Source: Streptomyces sp. NRRL S-455 (GTDB lineage Bacteria; Actinomycetota; Actinomycetes; Streptomycetales; Streptomycetaceae). Taken from it: a stretch of 41,731 nt of DNA. A program made the translations under genes and the position numbers. Under the pieces are notes generated by a model. It made no database searches, had not been told where the DNA came from, and worked only from the letters and a program-made list of their open reading frames with translations. This document shows, piece after piece, positions 7,218-16,355 of the stretch. The stretch lies in assembly GCF_000717875.1 (NCBI RefSeq), contig NZ_JOCT01000041.1:1-41731 (forward strand), read 5' to 3'. Position 1 is the stretch's first letter. Every line of letters starts with the position of its first letter.

Positions 7218-8882
7218 TCACCGCTCTCCGCGCGGCAGGGCGAATTCGCACCAGACCGCCTTGCCGCCGCCGGGGGTGCGGCGGCAGCCCCAGTTCGACG
7301 CGATCGTGGCGACTATGGCGATGCCGCGGCCCGATTCGTCGCCCGGTTCCGCGCGGCGGCGTCTGGGGAGGTGGTCGTCGCCGTCGGTGACCTCGATGAT
7401 CAGGCGGCGGTCGGTGCGGCGCAGGCGCAGGCGCATCGGCGGGGTGCCGTGCTGGAGGGAGTTGGCGACCAGTTCGCTGGTGGCCAGGACGCCCAGGTCG
7501 TGCAGGTCGGCGGGGAAGCGCCAGCTGGTGAGGACGCCGGAGGCGAAGGCACGTGCGCGGGGGGCCGCCTCCACGCCGCCGAGGAGTTCCAGGGCGGCGT
7601 TGCGGAAGAGCTCGCCCTCGGGGCCGGTGCGGGCGGGGTGCTGGAGGACCAGGACGGCCACGTCGTCGTCGTGGTCGGGGGTCACGCCGGCCGAGCGGAC
7701 CAGGCGGTCGCAGACGACCTGCGGTGTTCCGGTGGCGCCGGAGAGGGCGCGTTCCAAGGCCTCGATGCCCTCGTCCAGGTCGGCGTCCCGGCGCTCGACC
7801 AGGCCGTCCGTGTAGAGGACGGCCGTGGAGCCGGGGCTGAGCGGGACCGAGCCGGAGGAGTGGATCCAGCCGCCGGTGCCGAGTGGCGGGCCGGTGGGTT
7901 CGTCGGCGCGCAGGACCGTGCCGTTCTCGTCGCGGACCAGGATGGGGAGGTGGCCGGCCGAGGCGTAGACCAGCTTGCCCTCGTTCGGGTCATGGACGGC
8001 GTACGCGCAGGTGGCGATCTGGTTGGCGTCGATCTCGGCCGCCAGGCCGTCGAGGAGCTGGAGGACCTCGTGCGGGGGGAGGTCGAGGCGGGCGTAGGCG
8101 CGGACCGCCGTGCGGAGCTGGCCCATGACGGCTGCCGCGCGGACGCCGCGGCCCATGACGTCGCCGATGACGAGGGCCGTGCGGCCGCCGCCCAGGGTGA
8201 TCACGTCGTACCAGTCGCCGCCGACCGCGGCTTCCGTGCCGCCGGGGTGGTATGTGGCGGCGATGCGCAGGTCGTCGGGCTGTTCGAGTTCCTGGGGGAG
8301 CAGGGAGCGTTGCAGGGTGACCGCCGTTTCGCGCTGGCGGCGTTCGCTGGTGCGCAGGCGTTCGGCGGCTTCGGCGTGGTCGGTGACGTCGGTGGCGAAG
8401 ACGAGGACGCCGCGGCCGTCGCTGCCGCCCGTGCCGTTGCCCTGGGCGACCGGGGTGCAGGTGAAGGTGTAGGAGCGGCCGTCGGGGGCCTTGCGGGACT
8501 TCACCGTGCGCGGCTTGCCGCTGCGCTGGACCTGGTCCAGGAGGGGGAGCAGTCCGAGGGCGTCGAGTTCGGGGAGGGCCTCGCGGGCGCGTTCGCCCAG
8601 GGGGCGTGCGCCGAAGGCGGTCGTATAGGCGTCGTTGACGTAGGCGATGCGGTGGTCGGGGCCGTGGACCAGGGCGACGAGAGAGGGGGCGCGGTCGAGG
8701 ACCTCGCGCACCCCCAGTTCGTCGACGGCGGGCACGGACGGCACCTCGTCGGTCAGGTGTTCGGCGCGGGCGGCGGGTACGGAGCCTTCCCCTCGCCGGT
8801 CCGGGGAGGCCGTCTGTTCGGTCCGCGCTGCGGCGCGGCGCTGCGTTCCGGGGAGCCGGGCGCTCCAGCGCGTGAAGTTCAC
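7218..8882 (-). CDS. PAS - SpoIIE/PP2C phosphatase - HATPase protein
   Basis: A multidomain partner-switching regulator of about 554 residues. PAS domain near residues 55-170 (sensor), SpoIIE/RsbU phosphatase about 190-395 with intact metal motifs GGDWYDV, GDVMGRG, YTDGLVE and DDDVAVLVL, then an RsbW-like ATPase about 420-550 with N-box ELVANSLQHG and a glycine-rich GRGIAIVATIAS. It would dephosphorylate an anti-anti-sigma (STAS) protein and may also rephosphorylate one. GTG at 8882 is chosen because AAGGA lies just upstream; the frame is open further but becomes Pro/Arg-rich. It resembles SCO4120 (recalled). A STAS partner is not adjacent; the Rsb genes at 28-31 kb are a possible source but unproven. 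Confidence 0.88.
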   Translation of the reverse strand: MNFTRWSARLPGTQRRAAARTEQTASPDRRGEGSVPAARAEHLTDEVPSVPAVDELGVREVLDRAPSLVALVHGPDHRIAYVNDAYTTAFGARPLGERAREALPELDALGLLPLLDQVQRSGKPRTVKSRKAPDGRSYTFTCTPVAQGNGTGGSDGRGVLVFATDVTDHAEAAERLRTSERRQRETAVTLQRSLLPQELEQPDDLRIAATYHPGGTEAAVGGDWYDVITLGGGRTALVIGDVMGRGVRAAAVMGQLRTAVRAYARLDLPPHEVLQLLDGLAAEIDANQIATCAYAVHDPNEGKLVYASAGHLPILVRDENGTVLRADEPTGPPLGTGGWIHSSGSVPLSPGSTAVLYTDGLVERRDADLDEGIEALERALSGATGTPQVVCDRLVRSAGVTPDHDDDVAVLVLQHPARTGPEGELFRNAALELLGGVEAAPRARAFASGVLTSWRFPADLHDLGVLATSELVANSLQHGTPPMRLRLRRTDRRLIIEVTDGDDHLPRRRRAEPGDESGRGIAIVATIASNWGCRRTPGGGKAVWCEFALPRGER

Positions 8883-9055
8883 GAATCCTTGCCTCGTGTA
8901 GTCGTCGGCGACCGGCACCGGAACCGGCCGGGGCCCGGGGGCCCGCACCGGGGGCGAGCGGTGGCCCGCCCATGGTGGAGGACCAGTCTGGCAGTGTGCC
9001 GACCGGGTCGGCATCCGTCAGACGCCGGGCCGGCCGGTGGAGTTCCTGGGTCCGG

Positions 9056-10435
9056 TCAGGACGACCCCTTCGGGTTGTCCGGAGGGTCCTGGGAAGGCTT
9101 TCCACCGGCCGCTAGTTCGAACTCCGCCCGGGGGTGTTCGAGTGAACCCAGGGAGACGATCTCCCGTTTGAACATTCCGGCCAGCGTCCATTCGGCGAGT
9201 ACGCGCGCCTTGCGGTTGAAGGTGGGCACGCGGCTGAGGTGGTAGGTGCGGTGCATGAACCAGGCGGGCCAGCCCTTGAGCTTGCGTCCGTAGACGTGGG
9301 CGACGCCCTTGTGCAGGCCCAGGGAGGCGACCGAGCCGGCGTAGGCGTGTTCGTACGTCCGCAGGGGTTCACCGCGCAGGGTGTGGACGATGTTGTCGGC
9401 GAGGACCTTGGCCTGGCGGACGGCGTGCTGGGCGTTGGGGGCGCACTCGCGGCCGGGTTCCCCGGCGGTGATGTCGGGGACGGCGGCGGCGTCTCCCGCG
9501 GCCCACGCGTGCCTGGTGCCCTCGACGGTCAGTTCGGCGGTGCACTTCAGCCGTCCGCGGTCGTCGCGGGGCAGGTCGGTGGCGGCGAGCACCGGGTGGG
9601 GTTTCACGCCGGCCGTCCAGACGACCGTACGGGTGGGGAAGCGGGCGCCGTCGCTGAGGACGGCGATCCGGTCGGCGCAGGATTCCAGGCGGGTCCGCAG
9701 GCGTACGTCGATGTTGCGGCGGCGCAGTTCGGTGACGGTGTAGCGGCCCATTTCCTCGCCGACCTCGGGAAGGATGCGGTCCGAGGCCTCGACGAGGATC
9801 CACTTCATGTCCTCGGGCTGGATGTTGTGGTAGTAGCGCGCGGCGTAGCGGGCCATGTCCGCCAGTTCGCCGAGTGCCTCCACGCCGGCGAAGCCCCCGC
9901 CGACGAAGACGAAGGTGAGGGCCGCGTCGCGGATCGCGGGATCGCGGGTGGAGGAGGCGATGTCCATCTGTTCGATGACGTGGTTGCGCAGGCCGATGGC
10001 CTCCTCGACGGTCTTGAAGCCGATGCCGTGGTCGGCGAGGCCGGGGACCGGGAGGGTGCGCGAGATGGATCCGGGGGCGAGGACGAGTTCGTCGTAGGGC
10101 AGCTGTTGTCCGCCGGTGCCCTCCTCGTCGGTGGCGAGGGTGGTGATGGTGGCGGTGCGTTTCGCATGGTCGACGGCGGTGGCCTCGCCGATGACGACGC
10201 GGCATCGGTGGAGGACGCGGCGCAGCGGCACGACGACGTGGCGTGGGGAGATGGCTCCGGCGGCGGCCTCGGGGAGGAAGGGCTGGTACGTCATGTACGG
10301 GTCGGGGGTGACGACCGTGATCTCCACCTCGCCCCGCTCCAGTTCCCGTTTCAGTCGGCGCTGCAGGCGCAGGGCCGTGTACATCCCGACGTAGCCGCCA
10401 CCGACAACGAGAATGCGCGCACGTTCCTTCACCAT
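9056..10435 (-). CDS. ndh: type II NADH dehydrogenase (non-proton-pumping)
   Basis: A 459-residue flavoprotein that passes electrons from NADH to menaquinone at the membrane without pumping protons. It has an N-terminal FAD site (ILVVGGGYVGMYTALRL), an NADH site (VFVGGGFAGVEALGEL near residue 175) and the WTAGVKPHP and WAAGDAAAV segments that complete FAD binding. A basic, aromatic C-terminus would anchor it to the membrane. ATG at 10435 starts directly before the FAD motif and gives the usual family length; upstream codons in frame are Pro-rich and non-conserved. It is transcribed away from the TetR gene. S. coelicolor SCO4119 appears to be the equivalent (recalled). Confidence 0.9.
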   Translation of the reverse strand: MVKERARILVVGGGYVGMYTALRLQRRLKRELERGEVEITVVTPDPYMTYQPFLPEAAAGAISPRHVVVPLRRVLHRCRVVIGEATAVDHAKRTATITTLATDEEGTGGQQLPYDELVLAPGSISRTLPVPGLADHGIGFKTVEEAIGLRNHVIEQMDIASSTRDPAIRDAALTFVFVGGGFAGVEALGELADMARYAARYYHNIQPEDMKWILVEASDRILPEVGEEMGRYTVTELRRRNIDVRLRTRLESCADRIAVLSDGARFPTRTVVWTAGVKPHPVLAATDLPRDDRGRLKCTAELTVEGTRHAWAAGDAAAVPDITAGEPGRECAPNAQHAVRQAKVLADNIVHTLRGEPLRTYEHAYAGSVASLGLHKGVAHVYGRKLKGWPAWFMHRTYHLSRVPTFNRKARVLAEWTLAGMFKREIVSLGSLEHPRAEFELAAGGKPSQDPPDNPKGSS

Positions 10436-10809
10436 CCCATGACGCACCCGCCGCTTGCGTTTGTCCACAGCCTCGACGAATTGTGTGACTGGAGCGGGAG
10501 AGCGCGCGGAGTTGGCCGGAATAGCGGCATGCGGTGGATAATCGCAGGTCAGCGGGGGTGGTGCGGGGGGCGCGTGGGGGCACATTCAGGACGTACGGGG
10601 CCCGTACTCCGATGGGTGGGCGCTCCGTGCGGAACCTGCCCCTTCTGAATTGACTCCCTCTCAACTATGTTCGTGTCTCGACGGGGTGTGGGGGGATGCG
10701 CTCACGGGGTCCGCGACAGGCGGACCCGCGACCCGGGCCTGTCCCCCGTCCCGGCATCGAATGGCGGGGAGTGTCTCCGGGGGGAGACGTCATTACCGGG
10801 GGATTGCTT
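10436..10809. other. intergenic region between ndh and tetR
   Basis: A 374-bp divergent gap. No gene, hairpin or clear operator is recognised. I looked for the Rex site (TGTGAAC-N-GTTCACA type) expected at some NADH dehydrogenase genes and do not see one. TTGACT at 10650-10655 could be a -35 for the TetR gene but no good -10 follows at 17-18 bp. Confidence 0.5.
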
Positions 10810-11586
10810 ATGCATGTTCAGGACTCTCATTGGTCGTCCGCGTCCGCTCTCGCGGCGGGTGGCGCGACGATGAACGCGGCGGGGAACGGGCGCGGGAACG
10901 GACCGCGGACGGCGCCGCTGCGCGTGGACGCACAGCGCAATCTGGAGCACGTGCTGCGTGCGGCGCGCGAGGTGTTCGGCGAGCTGGGGTACGGCGCGCC
11001 GATGGAGGACGTGGCCCGGCGCGCACGGGTCGGCGTGGGCACGGTGTACCGGCGGTTCCCGAGCAAGGACGTCCTGGTGCGGCGGATAGCCGAGGAGGAG
11101 ACCTCCCGGCTCACCGCCCAGGCCCGGGCGGCGCTCGGGCAGGAGGACGAGCCGTGGTCGGCGCTGTCGCGTTTCCTGCGCACGTCGGTGGCCTCCGGCG
11201 CCGGGCGGCTGCTGCCGCCGCAGGTGCTGCGGGTCTCGGTCGGCGACGACGGAGCCGGTGGGACACGTGTGCCGCAGCAGCGGACGCAGCCCGGCTCGAC
11301 GGAGCTGCGGCTGGTGCCGGAGGAGCCCGTGGCGGTGGCCTCGGTGCCGGCGCCCGTGGTCGCCCCGGAGGGCGACGCCGGGACGTCGGCGCTGCTCGAG
11401 GTCGTGGGTCAGCTCGTGGAGCGGGCGCGTGCGGCGGGTGAGCTGCGGCCGGACGTGTCGGTCTCGGACGTCCTGCTGGTGATCGCGACGGCCGCGCCCT
11501 CGCTGCCGGACGCCGCACAGCAGGCGGCGGCCTCGGCCCGGCTGCTGGACATCCTGCTGGAGGGGCTGCGGTCGCGGCCGGTGTGA
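10810..11586 (+). CDS. TetR-family transcriptional regulator
   Basis: A 258-residue regulator. The TetR DNA-binding domain lies near residues 40-90, with recognition region MEDVARRARVGVGTVYRRFP. The C-terminal ligand domain is long and Ala/Val/Pro-rich and does not point to a ligand. ATG at 10810 follows GGGGGA at a good distance; an ATG at 10696 in frame gives a poorly conserved leader. A hairpin terminator follows the gene. It is divergent from ndh and upstream of an ECF sigma gene, so either could be a target. Likely the SCO4118 equivalent (recalled). Confidence 0.85.
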   Translation: MHVQDSHWSSASALAAGGATMNAAGNGRGNGPRTAPLRVDAQRNLEHVLRAAREVFGELGYGAPMEDVARRARVGVGTVYRRFPSKDVLVRRIAEEETSRLTAQARAALGQEDEPWSALSRFLRTSVASGAGRLLPPQVLRVSVGDDGAGGTRVPQQRTQPGSTELRLVPEEPVAVASVPAPVVAPEGDAGTSALLEVVGQLVERARAAGELRPDVSVSDVLLVIATAAPSLPDAAQQAAASARLLDILLEGLRSRPV

Positions 11587-11592
11587 GCTTTG

Positions 11593-11618
11593 GAGCCCGG
11601 AGGGAGACCTCCGGGCTC
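11593..11618 (+). terminator. terminator after tetR
   Basis: Perfect 11-bp stem, GAGCCCGGAGG against CCTCCGGGCTC, with a GAGA tetraloop, starting 7 nt after the TetR stop. No T tract, as is usual here. Confidence 0.75.
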
Positions 11619-11784
11619 GGACGACGGGGGATCATTCCAGGACTGAGTGGCAGCTGGCACTGGCGTGCGGCGAGTCCCCTCGGATGAGTGATGATCCGAA
11701 ATTCCGGGGTCCTGCACGGAAGCCCATATGGCAGTCTGACCTGGTGGTCTGGACGTGTTGGGCGGCTGGCGGGGGCTTTCCGCG

Positions 11785-13476
11785 ATGAGCGTTGACGGGC
11801 GGGACGAGTCGAGCGGTGACGCTGACGCCAGGGCCGGCGGCCCGGCCCCGCCGCAGGTGCCGAGCCAGGGCGGACGCGCGGGCGTCCCCTCCTTCGGTCA
11901 CCCCGCCGACGCCACCGTTCCGCCGCAGCGCGAACGGCATGAGGACGGCGTGCCGCCGTCGCACGAGCTGCCACCGTCCGACGCCGAGCTCATCGACCGG
12001 ATGCGCTCCGGCGACGACTCGGCGTACGAGGAGCTGTACCGGCGCCACGCCCAGGCCGTGCGCCGGTACGCCCGGACCTGCTGCCGCGACGCCCACACCG
12101 CCGAAGACCTGACCGCCGAGGTCTTCGCACGCATGCTCCAGGCGGTGCGCGGCGGCTCCGGCCCCGAGCACGCCGTACGCGCGTATCTGCTCACCTGCGT
12201 ACGCCGCGTCGCCGCTTCCTGGACGAGGTCGGCGCGGCGGGAACAGCTCGTCGACGACTTCGCGGTGTTCGCCGCCCGGTCGGCAGGTGACTCGGACGGG
12301 TCCGGAGACGACTCACTCGAACCGGGTGCGGACGTACGGGCGATGCGTGAGGCCGAGCGGTCCATGGCCATGCGGGCCTTCCGCTCACTGCCGGAACGGT
12401 GGCAGGCGGTGCTGTGGCACACCGAGGTCGAGGACGAGTCGCCCAGCGAGGTCGCCACGCTGTTCGGGCTGGACGCCAACGGCACACGCGTCCTCGCCAG
12501 CCGGGCCCGCGAGGGCCTCAAGCAGGCCTACCTCCAAGCACACGTCAGCGCCACGCTCACGGCCGACGAGGAGTGCGCACGCTACGCCGACCAGCTCGGC
12601 ACCTACGCCCGCGGCCGGCTGCGCACCCGTGCCGAGCGGGGGCTGCGCAAGCACTTGGAGGACTGCGCGAAGTGCCGGCTGGCCGCGCTGCAGATCGAGG
12701 AGGTCGCCGGCGGCATTCCCGCCGTGGTGCCGGTCGCCGTCATCGGCTGGGTCGGTGCCGCCGGATACGGCAAGGCGGCCGGGCTCCTCGCCGGAGGCGC
12801 GGGAGCGGGGGCGGCCGGTGCCGCGGGTGCGCTAGCGGCGGGCGGGGGATCGTCGAGCGGGACGGCGTCGGCGGGCGCGGGGGGCATGGCAGCGGGTGGT
12901 GGCTTGCCCGGCGGGGCAGGGAGCGGTGGGGGCGCGGTGGCCTCGGAGGGGGTCGGCGCGCCGGTGAAGGCCGGTATCGCGGCCGGTGTGGTCGCCGTGG
13001 GCGTGGTGGCCATGGTCGTGATGGCGCTGGCCGGTGACGAGAAGCCGGAGCAGGAGGCGAAGACGCCCCCCACCCCGTCTTCGCCGGCGGTCCGGCCGGG
13101 CGAGCCGACGCCCACCCCTTCGCGGCGGGAGCCCGGGCCGCCCCGGACACCGGCGATCGTGCCCACGCGCGCCGAGGCGCCCGGGCCGACGCCGACACCG
13201 ACCCCGACGACCAGCTCGACGCCCCTACGGCCCACGCCACCGGCGCCGGCTCCCACCCCGCCGCCCGGATCTCCCAGGCCGACGCCTCCGGCTCCCGTTC
13301 CTCCCACCGCTCCCTCTCCCACCCTCACGCGGACACCGGAGCCACCCCTGCCCGACCCGGTCGCCGGGACCGGGCCCGGGAGGCGGATCGGCTTGAGCAT
13401 CCGGGTCTGGCAGGGGAAAGGCCTGTCGGTCGGTGACCAGCGGTACCCGCACGGCGTCACCGTGCACACGACATGA
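11785..13476 (+). CDS. ECF sigma factor with fused zinc-finger and membrane extension
   Basis: About 563 residues. Sigma region 2 lies near 68-145 (AEDLTAEVFARML), region 4 near 190-245 (LPERWQAVLWHTEVED, then SPSEVATLFGL). A zinc-finger anti-sigma-like motif follows (H-x3-C-x2-C in KHLEDCAKC), then a first hydrophobic segment, a Gly/Ala-rich loop, a second hydrophobic segment near 400-425 and a Pro/Thr-rich stretch of about 100 residues. This is the architecture of ECF sigma factors with a built-in anti-sigma module (ECF52/53 type; SCO4117 recalled). The end, GLSVGDQRYPHGVTVHTT, looks like the first strands of an NPCBM-type carbohydrate-binding domain cut short by the stop. ATG at 11785 is preferred over GTG at 11755, moderately sure. 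Confidence 0.82.
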   Translation: MSVDGRDESSGDADARAGGPAPPQVPSQGGRAGVPSFGHPADATVPPQRERHEDGVPPSHELPPSDAELIDRMRSGDDSAYEELYRRHAQAVRRYARTCCRDAHTAEDLTAEVFARMLQAVRGGSGPEHAVRAYLLTCVRRVAASWTRSARREQLVDDFAVFAARSAGDSDGSGDDSLEPGADVRAMREAERSMAMRAFRSLPERWQAVLWHTEVEDESPSEVATLFGLDANGTRVLASRAREGLKQAYLQAHVSATLTADEECARYADQLGTYARGRLRTRAERGLRKHLEDCAKCRLAALQIEEVAGGIPAVVPVAVIGWVGAAGYGKAAGLLAGGAGAGAAGAAGALAAGGGSSSGTASAGAGGMAAGGGLPGGAGSGGGAVASEGVGAPVKAGIAAGVVAVGVVAMVVMALAGDEKPEQEAKTPPTPSSPAVRPGEPTPTPSRREPGPPRTPAIVPTRAEAPGPTPTPTPTTSSTPLRPTPPAPAPTPPPGSPRPTPPAPVPPTAPSPTLTRTPEPPLPDPVAGTGPGRRIGLSIRVWQGKGLSVGDQRYPHGVTVHTT

Positions 13477-13487
13477 CGCTCGCGTAA

Positions 13488-15602
13488 CTAAACGCGCCGC
13501 ACCCCGGCCCCCGCCCCCAGCGCCCCCCGCTGTGGGGCGATCCCCGCCGGTACCGCGCGCTGTCGTGCCGGTGTTCCCGTCCAGCAGGTGCCGCGGCGGG
13601 ACAGCAGGCGGCGGAGCCACAGTTCCAGGGAGACCAGGTCCGCGAGGCCGTCCAGGGGGAGGGGTTCGCCGGCTGCCGCGCCGCGCAGGGCCTTGCGGAC
13701 CACCCGGGCCTCCACCAGACCGGCCTCCGCCAGCAGCGGCGTGTCGAACAGGGCGACCAGGGAGTCCGCGGCCACCCTCAGCCCCGTACGAGCCGCGGCC
13801 GCCGCCGTCTCCTGGGTCGGTGCGCCCCACCCGGGCGGCAGCTCCCGGACCCCGGCCCCTTCCAGCACCGTACGCAGGATCGCCGCCCGCGCTCCCGGCC
13901 GTACCCGCAACGCCTCGGGCAGCGCCCGGGCCGCCCGCACGACCTGGTTGTCGAGGAACGGCGCGTGCAGCCGCTGGAAGCGGATCTCCGCGGCCTGCTC
14001 CAGCACCCGCAGATCCGCCGCGTGCCGTGCCAGCGCCGCACGCGCGCGGAAGTCCCCCGGCCGCTGCCCCGGCCCCACCAGCTCCGACCGGTGCGTGGAC
14101 GCCTGGAGGCGAACCGATACTTCGGCGAGCGCCTCACCGGTCAGCCAGCGCGCCGCCGGCCCGGGTCTGCCCCAGGTCAGCGCGGCGAGCGAGGCCTCCA
14201 CCGGGTTGCCGGGCGCGTCGAGCCCGTCGTCGGTCCGGTGGTCGAGCAGGCGCGAGGCCAGTGACTCGATCCCGGCCCGGTACTGCGTACGGGACAGCCG
14301 CCGAGCCGCCGCGTACACGCGCGCGGGGACCAGCACGGAGCCGTCCGCCTTGGCCAGCGCGGCGACGGGCCGCACCAGGTGGCGCCGCTTGCGGTCCATC
14401 AGCAGGTCGGCCAGCCGGGCGGGATGCGCGTCCAGGACCTGCCGGGCGCCGTAGCCGGTGAAGTGGTCCGCGCTGCCTGCCGCCAGCCGCGCCCGGTGCC
14501 GGGCCGCCGCCACCAGGGACGCGGCCGGCTCGTCCGTCAACGGACCGTCCAGGTCGGTGTACGGAAGGGTCTCCTCCCCGCCGGCCACGACCACGTGGTG
14601 CAGCCTCGGGTTGGCGGCCAGCGCACCCGCCCGCTCCAGCTCGGCCTCCCGCCCCCCGACCGCGAGGTCGTTGAACGTGACCGCCAGCAGCCGCTCCCCC
14701 GCGCCCGTGCCGTGGCCGAGCACCGTGCCCGGCATCCCGGGCAGGCCCGCGGCGAGCAGCGCCAGCGTCCCCGACGCCGGTCCGCCGGACAGGTCCGCCC
14801 CGATGCCCGGCACGGGCATCCCGCGCGCGGCACGCCGCTCCGCGGGCCCCATGCCGGGCACGGGCCCTGGGTCGATGTCCGCCCCGGGGACGTGCCGTGG
14901 TGCGGACAACCGGGTCCGTACGGCTTCCACCAGCGCGTCGCGCACGGCGTCGACCGCGCTGTCGGGATCGGCCGCGGGCGCGGCGACCGCCAGCGAGGCG
15001 ACGGGCTCGTACCCGGCGATCTCGCGCGCCCCGGCGCGCAGGATGAGGGCGTGCCCCGGCGGAACACGCTTCACGCCGTCGTACGGCGTGGAGTCGTGGA
15101 GCGCGGCGGGCACGTCAGGAGCGGCCAGCAGCGCGGCGAGGTGCCCGAAGTCGAGGTTGGCCTCGATGAGGTCGGCCAGCGGCAGCGCGGCCGTCGCGTA
15201 CGCCGTACCGCCGGCCCAGGGGGTGTGGAACACCGGCCGCGCGCCCGCGAGGTCGCCGCAGACGGTGACCCTCCGGCCGACCTGCACGATCGCGGTGTAG
15301 CTGCCCGGCCAGGCGGTCAGATGCCGAAGTGCCCCGCCGCGTGCGGCGAACAGCGCGACGCGCAGCTGCTCGTCCGTGGCGCCGCAGATGCCGAGGACGG
15401 CGATACGGGTGCGGTCGTCGGCCTTCACGACCCGGATCTCGTCGGGACGCCAGTCACCGACCGCCCACAGTGGATCCGGGTCGCCCCACAGGAGTTGGGA
15501 ACCCACCGGGTGCACGGTCTCACCGTCGGGCCCGGTGGCCCCCGCCGAACCGGCAGCGACGGCTCCCGCGGCGGTGCTGCTCCATCCCACCAACCACCGC
15601 AT
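13488..15602 (-). CDS. asparagine synthase-like protein with degenerate active sites
   Basis: A 704-residue homologue of glutamine-dependent asparagine synthases, the fold also used by lasso-peptide and beta-lactam cyclases. The N-terminal part resembles the glutaminase domain but starts MRWLVG, lacking the nucleophile Cys2. The ATP pyrophosphatase loop at about 271-277 reads LSGGPAS, where active enzymes have SGGxDS, so the key Asp is Ala. C-terminal ARFDNQVV-like helices are kept (APFLDNQVV). Start ATG at 15602 has a strong GGAGG. Catalysis as in AsnB is unlikely; a structural or altered role is possible. It converges on the ECF sigma gene with only 11 bp between stops, and its last ~30 residues are low-complexity. 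Confidence 0.8.
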   Translation of the reverse strand: MRWLVGWSSTAAGAVAAGSAGATGPDGETVHPVGSQLLWGDPDPLWAVGDWRPDEIRVVKADDRTRIAVLGICGATDEQLRVALFAARGGALRHLTAWPGSYTAIVQVGRRVTVCGDLAGARPVFHTPWAGGTAYATAALPLADLIEANLDFGHLAALLAAPDVPAALHDSTPYDGVKRVPPGHALILRAGAREIAGYEPVASLAVAAPAADPDSAVDAVRDALVEAVRTRLSAPRHVPGADIDPGPVPGMGPAERRAARGMPVPGIGADLSGGPASGTLALLAAGLPGMPGTVLGHGTGAGERLLAVTFNDLAVGGREAELERAGALAANPRLHHVVVAGGEETLPYTDLDGPLTDEPAASLVAAARHRARLAAGSADHFTGYGARQVLDAHPARLADLLMDRKRRHLVRPVAALAKADGSVLVPARVYAAARRLSRTQYRAGIESLASRLLDHRTDDGLDAPGNPVEASLAALTWGRPGPAARWLTGEALAEVSVRLQASTHRSELVGPGQRPGDFRARAALARHAADLRVLEQAAEIRFQRLHAPFLDNQVVRAARALPEALRVRPGARAAILRTVLEGAGVRELPPGWGAPTQETAAAAARTGLRVAADSLVALFDTPLLAEAGLVEARVVRKALRGAAAGEPLPLDGLADLVSLELWLRRLLSRRGTCWTGTPARQRAVPAGIAPQRGALGAGAGVRRV

Positions 15603-16355
15603 CGCCGCCTCCACAGGCTGTGTACAACCAGTGCACCGTACGAACCGGTTCACCATGCTGCCATGAAGGAGGCGTTCCAGAGGGTGCCCGCGCCGCTTGC
15701 GCTCCGCTGAATGCGCCCCGGCGGAGCCGCCCACACGATCCCGGGCAGTCCCGAACACCCGGACGTCACAAGGAGATACGGGCGGCCAAAGCGGAAGGAA
15801 GAGAAGCAGACAAGCGAGAGGAAGAGAGGCTCAAGGCAACTGCGACGCGAATGCGCCCCCGGTACGCGCCCCAATTACGCCCGGCACGCCGCCAAGTACC
15901 GTGGTCGGAGCCCTGACACCATCGCCCACAGGGTCTGTTTTCAGCCAAATCGGCGTCGTGCGGACAGCCTCGAACACGCTCCGTACAGGCGCCGCCGACC
16001 ATCGCACGCTCGCGCGGCCCGGGAGACGGAGCACGCCTCCCGGACCCTTCCGCCGCCCGCGGGGATGAAGGCGGCGGTGTCCCCCAGCCCACTGGATCCA
16101 GTACAGCGGGCCGACCCACGCACGGACCATGGAACCGCTCCCGTGATGGCCGGAGAAGAGCGCACGGACAGGCGCACGGCCACACAGTGGGAGCACGCCG
16201 CGACTGCCCGTATACGACCCGTACTTCCGTACGGACCACAATCCCGCCAACCGGAAGAATGCCCCTTAACGCTTGGGATGCGGCGAACTACGCTGTGTTT
16301 ACGAATGCCGCACGGTTATGCCAGCGCGGCAGCCGTCTGTGTCGAGGGGTGGCTC
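15603..16355. other. long upstream region of the sporulation-associated gene
   Basis: A 753-bp gap without a gene I can support. The frame of the downstream gene stays open back to 15711, but the residues are Arg/Pro-rich and non-conserved, and the GAGGGGTGG before 16356 marks the real start. 15766-15840 is purine-rich with an AAGGAG that has no start codon after it. A weak promoter candidate (TTGGGA at 16273, 17 bp, TGTTTA) lies about 60 bp before the gene. A long regulated leader would be normal for a developmental gene. Confidence 0.45.

Noticed and set aside
7218..9245. Long plus-strand frame across the PAS phosphatase
   Set aside because: Antisense to a protein with clear PP2C and ATPase motifs; its own residues show only composition-driven Gly/Ala/Val patterns.
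10436..10809. Rex redox operator before ndh
   Set aside because: No match to the TGTGAAC/GTTCACA inverted repeat is visible.
15711..16355. N-terminal extension of the sporulation-associated protein
   Set aside because: The frame is open, but the residues are Arg/Pro-rich and unlike the family, while ATG 16356 has a strong ribosome binding site.
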